From Cyanobacteria bacterium UBA11153 (GTDB lineage: Bacteria; Cyanobacteriota; Cyanobacteriia; Cyanobacteriales; Coleofasciculaceae), in assembly GCA_003511885.1 (NCBI GenBank), contig DOIX01000261.1, positions 1 through 16,260 of the forward strand: a stretch of 16,260 nt of DNA. The letters run 5' to 3'. This document shows positions 6,304 to 14,700 of this stretch, piece after piece. Numbering within the stretch: position 1 is the stretch's first letter; each line of letters begins with the position of its first letter. A model generated the notes under the pieces. It saw nothing but the letters and a program-made list of their open reading frames with translations. It did not search any database and was not told the DNA's origin. A program made the translations under genes and the position numbers.

Positions 6304-7848
6304 ATGTCTCAAACAAAAAACCAAAATCAGGCCCTAAATAAATGGTTTAACCGACTGGCGGCAACCATTTTAGTAGGCACTATTTTGAACCAATCTACCA
6401 CTACAATTGCTCAAGCTGAGGCCAGAAAAACAGTTCAAATTACTAACCAAGCTAGCTATACCTACACCACTAATTTACCGCAAGGAAAGCAAACCTTTCA
6501 AAGTACAACTAATCAAATTTCAGTTACGCCAATTCCTTTAGTCGATCCTTTTGGGCAGATATTAGGTTGTAATGGCGAACCTTTGCCAGATTATACGGGA
6601 TTTTCTGTAGGTTTATATGAAGCTAACCCTAATGATATAACTGGAACAGAATTAGGAAAATTAGTATCTATGACTCCCACAGAAATACCGAATATTCTTG
6701 GTAATAATATTCTGGGTGGGAGAAAACCTAATAGCCAAAATATTAACCCTTTCTCACTAAGTAATGAAGATCGAGGACTCTACAATTTCCTTTTAGATCC
6801 GAATCAAGGTCAAACTGATGTGGGAAAAACCTATATTTTAGTCATTAACCCACCGACAAACTCTATTTATCAACAGCGGCGAATTAAAATTAAAATCCTG
6901 GAAAGTACGGGTCAAGTTAATAATAATATTATTCGCTATAGTGCTACTGCTTTAGATGGTCAACCTTTGAGTCTTAGTGGGGATACTACCATCGAAGATG
7001 GAGTAGTTTTTGTCCCAAATGCGGAAACAGTTGGGCTGGATTTATTTGCCTTACAATTTACTGCTTTGATGTGCCAACCTCATCAAATTGAGATTGTCAA
7101 AACAGGCGATCGCGTGGTGGCACAACCTGGTGATGTGGTTATTTATCGATTGTCTTTAAAGAGTAAAGGTGACGCTAATTTAAAGAATTTAGTTGTTACG
7201 GATAATTTACCGTTAGGATTTCAATTTGTTGAGAATTCTGTGCGAGGTGAACTTAAAGGGCAAGCGGTAACAGTTAGCGCGGAAAATAATGGAAAAACGG
7301 TGATATTTCGTACTGATACTCCTATCCCTCCTGAAGGTGTTCTGAATATTGCTTATGCGGCTCAATTGACTCCTGATTCTTTACGGGGTTCAGGTCAAAA
7401 TTCGGCTATTGTTCAAGGAAGAAGAGCGGATAATAACTTTAAGGTTAAAGATGGCCCTGCTACCCATCAATTAAAAATTGAACCGGGAATTATTTCGGAT
7501 TGCGGTACTTTAATTGGTCGGGTTTTTATCGATAAAAACTTTGATGGCGAACAGCAAAATGGCGAACCTGGTATCCCGAATGCGGTGATTTTTATGGAAG
7601 ATGGAAACCGCATTATAACTGACCCCAATGGTTTATTTTCTGTCGCCAATGTTTTACCAGGAAATCACACAGGTGTTCTGGATTTGAGTAGTGTTCCTGG
7701 TTATACTTTAGCGTCTAATCGCTATTTCAGCGAACGAAATAGTCCATCACGATTAGTGCGTTTAGAGCCAGGTGGTTTGGCTCGCATGAATTTTGCTGTC
7801 ACCCCTACATCTCAAGAGCAGAATAATGAAATTAAACAAGTACAATAA
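6304..7848 (+). CDS. P3: secreted protein with DUF11 domain and C-terminal SdrD-B-like domain
   Basis: From the ATG at 6304 the product is 514 residues (a GTG at 6301 would add one). A signal peptide ends near IAQA (about 38). Then come a beta-rich N-terminal part with QITNQASYTYTTN (about 45-57), resembling the start of mature P1, a unique middle domain (75-255), a DUF11 domain (about 262-390: IVKTGDRVVAQPGDVVIYRL, LKNLVVTDNLPLGFQFV, VLNIAYAAQL), and an SdrD-B/carboxypeptidase-regulatory-like domain (about 400-500: GTLIGRVFIDKNFDGEQQNGEPGIPNAVIFMEDG, TDPNGLFSVANVLPG). The D-N-D-G-E loop there is a typical Ca2+ site. Three cysteines are present (about 89, 257, 400). The last 23 nt overlap the start of P4, so the pair is probably translationally coupled and works together. 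A periplasmic or surface adaptor to the P4 barrel is an inference. Confidence 0.85.
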   Translation: MSQTKNQNQALNKWFNRLAATILVGTILNQSTTTIAQAEARKTVQITNQASYTYTTNLPQGKQTFQSTTNQISVTPIPLVDPFGQILGCNGEPLPDYTGFSVGLYEANPNDITGTELGKLVSMTPTEIPNILGNNILGGRKPNSQNINPFSLSNEDRGLYNFLLDPNQGQTDVGKTYILVINPPTNSIYQQRRIKIKILESTGQVNNNIIRYSATALDGQPLSLSGDTTIEDGVVFVPNAETVGLDLFALQFTALMCQPHQIEIVKTGDRVVAQPGDVVIYRLSLKSKGDANLKNLVVTDNLPLGFQFVENSVRGELKGQAVTVSAENNGKTVIFRTDTPIPPEGVLNIAYAAQLTPDSLRGSGQNSAIVQGRRADNNFKVKDGPATHQLKIEPGIISDCGTLIGRVFIDKNFDGEQQNGEPGIPNAVIFMEDGNRIITDPNGLFSVANVLPGNHTGVLDLSSVPGYTLASNRYFSERNSPSRLVRLEPGGLARMNFAVTPTSQEQNNEIKQVQ

Positions 7849-10800
7849 TACAGTTTTTAAATTAAAACTGTTAGGATTTATTGCTGGTAATTTAAGTCTG
7901 GTTTGCCATCCGGTTTTGGCTCAGGCAGAATCTTCTATTGATGTGCAAGATAATTCTTTTTCTACTTACCCCTCCCCAACCCCTCCCCTGGAAGGAGAGG
8001 GGCTTTCCTGCTCCCCTTTCCATTGCAGGGAAGGGGGCTGGGGGGTTAGGTTTTCCCTAGCGAATAACAATTCAGATGAAGAATCTCATCCAGAAATATC
8101 ACAAACTGAAAACCAAATTAAAATTCTCTCTCCTACCGTAAATTCTGTATTAGATGTGCCAGCAACTAGTATTATTGTGCAATACCCAGTGGGTACGAAA
8201 ATTGAACTTGAAGTTAATGGAAAAAAGGTAGATTCCTCCTTAATTGGACGAACAGAAACAGATACCAATACTAATTTAATTACCCAAATTTGGTATGGTG
8301 TTTCTCTCCAAGAAGGAGAAAATATAATTACTGCTAAAATTGCAGGTTCCCTGACAGAGATTACTAGTATTAAAACAGAAGTACGGGGTGCGCCGCAGAA
8401 ATTAACGGTGGAAACTATAGAGGCAAAAGTTCCGGCTGATGGACGTTCTACTGCTACAGTAACAGGTCAATTATTAGATGAAAATGGTAATGTTTCTAAT
8501 CGGGATGGTGTCGTTACTTTAGCTGCTACTTCTGGCGAGTTTGAAGGTCCAGATGCAGATTCAGAGCAACCGGGATTTCAGGTAGAGGCAAAAAAAGGGA
8601 CATTTATCGCAAAATTGCGATCGCCTCTTCAAGCTGAAACTACTACTATTCGCGCTACTACTCTGGATTTAGAGGCTTTTACTCAAGTACAGTTTGAAAC
8701 TGCTTTGCGCCCTAGTTTGATGACTGGGGTACTTAATGTCAGAATTGGGGCTAGAGGTACTGATTATTTTGGTAGTTTTCAGGATTTTCTTCCGGCTGAT
8801 GGTAATAATGAAACTCGTTTTGATGTTAATGGGGCGGTATTTGCTACGGGGGCGATTGGTGAATGGTTGTTTACGGGGGCTTATAATAGCAATCGCCCTT
8901 TGAATTTAGATTGTAATTGCGATAACCGTTTGTTTCGCAGTTATCAAGCTTCTGAGCAGAATTATCCTCTATATGGGGATAGTTCAAAAACGGAGGTAAT
9001 TGCTCCTTCTACTGACCAAGTATATGCTCGTTTGGAACGTTCTTCTCACGTACCGAATGCGGGTTCGGATTACGTGATGTGGGGAGATTATCATACTAAT
9101 GAATTTGCGACGCGATCGCAAGAGTTTACTTCGATTACTCGTCAGCTTCACGGCTTTAAGGGTAATTATAATTTAGGTAATCTTCAAGTTAGTGCTTTTT
9201 ACGGTAATAATGTGGAGGGTTTTCAACGGGATACGGTTGTTCCTGATGGTACTAGTGGTTATTATTTTTTATCGCGACGGTTGCTTGTACCGGGTAGTGA
9301 GGATGTTTTTATTGAGTTGGAGGAATTGCATCGCCCTGGTACGGTTTTGCAAAGGGAAAGATTGTCTCGCGGCCCAGATTATGAGATTGATTACGACAGA
9401 GGTACTTTATTGTTTCGGGAACCTTTGTTACGGACTGATGTGGATAAGGATGGTAATGTTTTAGTCCGCCGTATTGTTACTACTTATCAGTTTGAAAGTG
9501 CCGGAGAAGATACTAATATTTATGGTGGGAGGGTTCGCTATCATTTATCGCGAGAATTTGGTAAAGAAAGTTGGCTAGGTGGGACTTATTTGCGGGAAGA
9601 TAAGGGAGGTAGGGATTTTGAATTATATGGTGCTGATGCTTTAATTTCTTTGGGAAGTAAGGGTAGTTTGATTGCAGAATATGCTCATTCTAGTAATAAT
9701 TCTCCTGAGTTAGGAGTTGTGACGGGTTCGGCTTATCGGGTGGAATTGCAAGGACAAATTACACCGGGATTAGATGCTCGTGCTTATTATCGTTCTGCTG
9801 ATACTGGTTTTGCTAATAATGCTACTGTAAGTTTTGTTCCCGGTCAAACTCGCTATGGGGCACAATTACAAGCTCGTATTGGTAATACTACTAATTTACG
9901 AGTGCAATATGACCATGAGGATAATAACGGGATTGCCCCTGAAGTATCAACTACATTTGACGATTTATTTAATCCCAGATTCGATCCCATTCCGGGTACT
10001 CAGTTAGATAATTCCTTAACGACTATTTCGGCGGGTATTGAACAAAAAATTGGCAAAGCGACATTAGGTTTAGATTGGATTTATCGGGATAGAGAAGATA
10101 GAATTAGCGATTTAAGTAGCACATCGAGCCAATTGCGATTGCACTCCGCGCACGCTTTGCGATCGCGTTTTACTCTCCCTATTACCAATAATCTGACATT
10201 CCGCGCCCAAAATGAACTAACTTTATCCTCTGAAACTGATACTATTTATCCAGATCGGACTTTGATAGGATTAGATTGGCGAGTCCATCCGGGTGTTACA
10301 GTAGGGTTAGCACAACAATGGTTTACTCGCGGACAATATGCAGGGCAATCTCTTACTAGTTTGGATATTAAAGGTGACTATAATATTACTCGCGATACCA
10401 CTTTAACTAGTCGTTTCTCTATTTTAGGTGGTGCGAATGGTTTAACTGGGGAAGGTGCGATAGGCTTAAAACATATTTGGACTATTTCACCAGGATTAAA
10501 ACTGGATTTAGCTTACGAACATGTATTTGGTGATTTCTTTGGCAATACTGCTGCTGGCGAAAAATATCCTCAGCCTTATGCTTTTGGACAAGGTGCATCG
10601 GCTTTAGGTTTTGGGGATGGAGATAGTTATAGTGTCGGATTATCTTACACCAACGATCCTAATTTTAAAGCTAGTGCCCGTTTTGAACATCGAACTTCAT
10701 CTCAAGGCAGTAATACCGTAATTTCTGCCTCAGCTTTAGGGAAAATATCGCCAGCTTTAACTGCTTTAGTCAGTTACCATCAAGCCAATTCAGCTAACCA

Positions 10801-11389
10801 AACCATCACTGATTTAGGCGATACGATTAATTTGCGGGTGGGGTTAGCTTATCGCAATCCCTATAACGATAAGTTTAATGCCCTATTGCGCTATGAATAC
10901 CGGAAAAATCCTGCCACTATTCCCAATACTATTTTATTAGGTAGCGGCACTGGTTCGGAATCCCATGTATTTGCAGCAGAAGCCATTTATGCACCCAGTT
11001 GGCGGTGGGAATTTTATGGCAAATATGCTTTACGGAATAGTACCACTTACCTGGCTGAAGATTTAGTGGGAAAAAGTACTATTTCCTTAGCCCAGTTGAG
11101 GGCAACTTATCGCCTAGGTTATAAGTGGGATTTAGTAGGAGAAGCCCGATGGATTTCTCAACCTTCAGGAGATTATAGTGAAACTGCATTTCTGGTAGAA
11201 GCAGGTTATTATCTAACTCCCAATTTACGTCTAGCAGCCGGATATTCCTTCGGTAAAATTAATGATAATGATTTCACAGGATCTCGTTCCGCAGGTGGTT
11301 TTTATGCAGGTTTGACGGTAAAACTTAACAATCTTTTGGGGGCTTTTGGTGGATGGGGACAGCAAAAAGTTACTCCTTCTCAAGAATAA
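7826..11389 (+). CDS. P4: large outer-membrane beta-barrel protein with N-terminal Ig-like domains
   Basis: I chose the ATG at 7826 because it gives a standard signal peptide (MKLNKYNN, hydrophobic 13-31, cleavage after LAQA34). The in-frame ATG at 7793 would add 11 residues deeper inside P3. Product: 1187 residues. After a linker carrying a palindromic repeat insert (about 48-75) come two beta-sandwich regions: about 95-187, then 188-295, which resembles invasin/Big-1 domains (APQKLTVETIEAKVPADGRSTATVTGQLLDENG). From about 300 the alternating aromatic/hydrophobic strands with turns are those of an outer-membrane barrel (for example GEWLFTGAYNSNRP, LQVSAFYGNN, WEFYGKYALRN). A separate beta-rich segment at about 465-556 contains RGPDYEIDYDRGTLLF. 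The last strand is near GGFYAGLTVKLNNLLGAF, followed by about 13 polar residues, so there is no C-terminal Phe. Likely an outer-membrane anchor or export platform; exact family not identified. Confidence 0.85.
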   Translation: MKLNKYNNTVFKLKLLGFIAGNLSLVCHPVLAQAESSIDVQDNSFSTYPSPTPPLEGEGLSCSPFHCREGGWGVRFSLANNNSDEESHPEISQTENQIKILSPTVNSVLDVPATSIIVQYPVGTKIELEVNGKKVDSSLIGRTETDTNTNLITQIWYGVSLQEGENIITAKIAGSLTEITSIKTEVRGAPQKLTVETIEAKVPADGRSTATVTGQLLDENGNVSNRDGVVTLAATSGEFEGPDADSEQPGFQVEAKKGTFIAKLRSPLQAETTTIRATTLDLEAFTQVQFETALRPSLMTGVLNVRIGARGTDYFGSFQDFLPADGNNETRFDVNGAVFATGAIGEWLFTGAYNSNRPLNLDCNCDNRLFRSYQASEQNYPLYGDSSKTEVIAPSTDQVYARLERSSHVPNAGSDYVMWGDYHTNEFATRSQEFTSITRQLHGFKGNYNLGNLQVSAFYGNNVEGFQRDTVVPDGTSGYYFLSRRLLVPGSEDVFIELEELHRPGTVLQRERLSRGPDYEIDYDRGTLLFREPLLRTDVDKDGNVLVRRIVTTYQFESAGEDTNIYGGRVRYHLSREFGKESWLGGTYLREDKGGRDFELYGADALISLGSKGSLIAEYAHSSNNSPELGVVTGSAYRVELQGQITPGLDARAYYRSADTGFANNATVSFVPGQTRYGAQLQARIGNTTNLRVQYDHEDNNGIAPEVSTTFDDLFNPRFDPIPGTQLDNSLTTISAGIEQKIGKATLGLDWIYRDREDRISDLSSTSSQLRLHSAHALRSRFTLPITNNLTFRAQNELTLSSETDTIYPDRTLIGLDWRVHPGVTVGLAQQWFTRGQYAGQSLTSLDIKGDYNITRDTTLTSRFSILGGANGLTGEGAIGLKHIWTISPGLKLDLAYEHVFGDFFGNTAAGEKYPQPYAFGQGASALGFGDGDSYSVGLSYTNDPNFKASARFEHRTSSQGSNTVISASALGKISPALTALVSYHQANSANQTITDLGDTINLRVGLAYRNPYNDKFNALLRYEYRKNPATIPNTILLGSGTGSESHVFAAEAIYAPSWRWEFYGKYALRNSTTYLAEDLVGKSTISLAQLRATYRLGYKWDLVGEARWISQPSGDYSETAFLVEAGYYLTPNLRLAAGYSFGKINDNDFTGSRSAGGFYAGLTVKLNNLLGAFGGWGQQKVTPSQE
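7968..8051. repeat. Palindromic repeat inserted in frame within P4
   Basis: An 84-bp (28-codon), strongly C/G-skewed block lies inside otherwise AT-rich coding DNA. It contains ACCCCTCCCCAACCCCTCCC at the left and AAGGGGGCTGGGGGGTTAGG at the right. Between and overlapping these are two imperfect hairpins (about 7979-8002 and 8011-8036). Such CCCCTCCCC/GGGGGCTGGGGGG palindromes are normally intergenic in cyanobacteria. Here it is translated as about PSPTPPLEGEGLSCSPFHCR plus EGGWGVRF, in the linker just after the signal peptide, where extra residues would do least harm. Exact ends are uncertain by a few bases. Confidence 0.75.
10135..10167. repeat. HIP1-bounded 33-bp repeat-like insert within the P4 barrel
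   Basis: The segment starts with a one-mismatch HIP1 (GCGATTGC, 10135-10142) and ends with a perfect HIP1 (GCGATCGC, 10159-10166). Between them is ACTCCGCGCACGCTTT, a GC-rich word that I recall as a dispersed HIP1-associated repeat in cyanobacteria. It encodes about LRLHSAHALRSR (around P4 residues 770-781), more basic and histidine-rich than the surrounding barrel sequence, and probably falls in a loop between strands. Confidence 0.5.
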
Positions 11390-11750
11390 TCATTTAGTCT
11401 TGTTGGGAGAGATTAGGCAAGAGAATTTTGGGTTAAGTAGAATGATTTTTTTTTTACGCAAAGGGCGCAAAGGTAGGGAAATTACGGAGATGATAGGTAG
11501 TTAAGAGAGGGAATTCCGCGATCGCACTTAAATATTATCTCTCAATCCCAGGGAATTATCCAGTTATAGTATTTTTATAGATGCTCTATTAAATGAATTT
11601 ACTCCTTATCAAACCATCCATCCCAAATACCAATAAACCCTCTTCTTCTCTTTGCGCTCTTTGCGCTAACCTTTGCGCCCTACTCTGCGAGAAGCCGCTA
11701 GCGCGTCTTTGCGTAAAAGATTATCTTAACTTCTAACTAAGTAAATAACG
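11390..11750. other. P4-P5 intergenic region: T10 tract, CTTTGCG repeats and an inverted repeat
   Basis: No gene is seen. A run of ten T (11446-11455) may help end the P4 transcript, though no strong hairpin precedes it. TTTTACGCAAAG (11452-11463) and its exact complement CTTTGCGTAAAA (11707-11718) are inverted 12-bp ends of a 267-bp interval. The inner flanks carry further CTTTGCG words on opposite strands (11454-11473 and 11650-11717), and a GCGAGAAGCCGCTAGCGCGT block lies at 11687-11706. A HIP1 octamer is at 11518. The region looks like an accumulation site for dispersed repeats and probably also carries the P5 promoter, which I could not locate. Confidence 0.6.
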
Positions 11751-14700
11751 ATGAAATCTCTACTGAAATACCTCAAATCACTGCCACCAGATAATCGAGT
11801 TATGCGCCGCCGAAGCCAAATAATGCCTAACTTATCCTGGCATTCTCTCGGATTTGCCATTATGCCAATAGTATTATTTGCAGGTAAAGCATCTGCTGAT
11901 ATCGCAGTCAATCAGGAATTTAACCCTATCTCCGTTTCTGTCAACCAAGCTTCCACCTTAACGATACAACTATTTAATGCGAATCCTGGTACAGCAACAG
12001 GCACTAGTTTTACCAATAATTTGCCTTCTGGATTAGTAATTGCGACACCAACAAATATTACCAATAGCTGTGGAGGTACGATAACTGCTAATGCGGGTAG
12101 CAGTAGCATTAGTTTGGCAAACGGTACTATATCAGGAGCAAATTCTGGAATACTTGGCACTTGTACGATTACCGTCAATGTAAAATCAGGTACTCCTGGC
12201 ACTTATGTCAATACAATTCCCGCTGGAGTAGTTAATTCTTCTCAAGGCTCAAATCCACTTCCGGCTAATGCTACGCTTACCATAGCACCTAATGCTCCAG
12301 TCACGGGGAATAAGACATTTTCTCCCAGTAATCTCCATGGTAATGGTGCGGCTACTACCATGACGATTACCTTAAATAATCCGAATGTATTTCCGTTAAC
12401 TAATGCTAGTTTTACCGATAACTTACCCACAGGTTTGAAAGTCGCCACTATTCCTAATACTTCAACAACTTGTGGCAGCGGTATAGTGACAGGAGTTGCA
12501 GGCGGAAATACAGTTAGTCTTAGCGGCGGGATAATTCCCGCCAATGCTTCCTGTATCGTAACAGTAAACTTACAAGCAAGTAATCCCAATACTTTTCAAG
12601 ACGGTAACGTCACGAATACAATTGCGGCGAATAACCTAACGACAGCCGAAGGAATTACCAATACTAGCCCAATTCAAGGCTCAATTAAGGTACAAACAGG
12701 GGCACAGGTAGCAAAAGCTTTTGCCCCTGCCACCATTCAAACTGGGCAAACATCAGTTTTTACCCTAACATTGCGTAATTTTAATAGCACAGCCATTACC
12801 TCCGCCAATATTACCGATAATATGCCCGCCGGGGTAACAGTAACGGGATTAGTTTCCAATACCTGTAATGGTGCAGCCACTTTTACGGCAACGAGCATCC
12901 AACTTAGCAACGGCACAATTCCCGCCGCACCCACAGCCACTGGTTCCGGTTCGTGCGATATTAAAGTAAATGTCACTGCCAATACGGCTGGAAGCTATCA
13001 AAATACCATACCCGCAGGTAATTTCAATGGAGTTAATTACAATAGTGCCAACGCTACTTTAACGGTAAACCTCCAAACTCCAGTATCCATTAGCAAAAGC
13101 TTCTCTCCAACTACAAGAGTGCAGGGAGGGCAAACTACATTAACAATTACTTTAACCAATACAGGAAACACCCCAGCCAATATTACTTCCTTTACCGATA
13201 ATCTCACCACCATGGGCACAGGCATCACGATTGCCTCTAGCCCAACTGCTTCTACAACCTGTGGAGGTACTATAAATGCGACTTCCGGCGCTACCACTAT
13301 TACGAAGACTGATGGCACAATTCCAGCTCAAGGTTCTTGTACAATTACAGTACCCATCCAAATTGCCAGTAATGCAGTAACGGGAAGTCGCACCAATACA
13401 ATTTCAATTAACGGTTTACAAACAAATCTAGGAAATAACACCACAACAGCTACCGCCAATCTCACTATCAATCGTGCCTTAAGCGTTAGCAAAACATTTT
13501 CCCCCAATATTGTCCCCATCGGCGGTGTCACCCGCTTGGCTATTACCGTCACTCGCAATAGCGGCGCACCGGAACTAACTGGTATACAATTAACAGATAA
13601 TTTACCTGCCGGACATACAATTAATATTACGCCCAATCTTACTAATACTTGTGGCGGTACAATAACAGCACCTCCTCATGGTACTGCAATTAACCTAACC
13701 AATGGTAATATCCCAGTTGGAAGTGGTAATACCACCTGTCAAATTAGCGTAGATATCTTAACACCCTCCACACCAGGCACAGCAACTAATACTATCCCCA
13801 AAGATTCCGTCACTTCTGCTCAAGGTGCAACTAATGGTAGTAATGCCAATGCCGATTTAACTATAATTGCCAGCTTCCTCACTTTAAATACAGCATTCAC
13901 ACCTACCAGTATTAGCATTGGCGGTAGTTCAAAACTAACGATTCTGATTAGTAATAATAACCCTAGCGCGATTAATTTAACTGGTGTAGCGTTAACCAAT
14001 ATTTTCCCATTAGGAATGATTAGCACAAACACGCCTAATGCTACCTTTACAGGTAATGGTTGTAGTGGTGGGATAATTTCTGCAACTCCTGGCGGTAATC
14101 AAATCTCTCTTAGCGGCGCATCGATTAACGCTAATGCTGTCTGTACTCTAGCCGTAAATGTTACTTCCAATTTCGTTGGTAATCTCACTAATGAATTGCC
14201 CGCAAATTTGGTAACTTCAACTCAAGGAGTAACAAATAATAACGCCCCATCCGCAACTCTTACTTTACTAGGTTTGGCAGATTTGCAACTCGTGAGCAAA
14301 GATGATGGAGTTACCACTGTTTCTCCTGGTGGCACAACCACTTATACGATTTTGGTACAAAATAGCGGTCCGAATAATGTTTCTGGTATAACTGTCAAAG
14401 ATACTGCCCCTCCTGGTATGACATTTCTAAGCTGGAATTGTACTGCCAGTCAAGGCTCAACTTGTGACGAAACTTCTGGTACGGGAAATATCAATACTAG
14501 TGTTAGCTTATTAAATAATGGCACAGCTACTTTTACCGTCAATGCCAAAATCGATGCTAACGCCACTGGCACAATTACCAATATAGCTGAAATTTCTGCC
14601 CCACCCACAGTAACCGATCCTAATCCCCATAATAATACATATCAAGATACCGATACTGTAATTGCCACTCATCCCAACGTATTACTAGTCAAACGAATTA

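Noticed and set aside
9192..9464. A 90-codon plus-strand frame inside P4
   Set aside because: It is an out-of-frame reading of the P4 barrel region; P4 itself is continuous and convincing there.
11912..14032. A series of long minus-strand open frames opposite P5, with Val/Leu/Pro-rich products that look like membrane segments
   Set aside because: They are complements of Asn/Thr/Gly-rich codons in the repeated P5 modules. The similarity among them mirrors the P5 repeats, and none has a plausible ribosome site or domain.
11751..14280. The regular modules in P5 as a DNA-level tandem repeat or CRISPR-like array
   Set aside because: The modules are about 390 bp, diverged at nucleotide level and conserved only as protein motifs; there are no short identical repeats with spacers.
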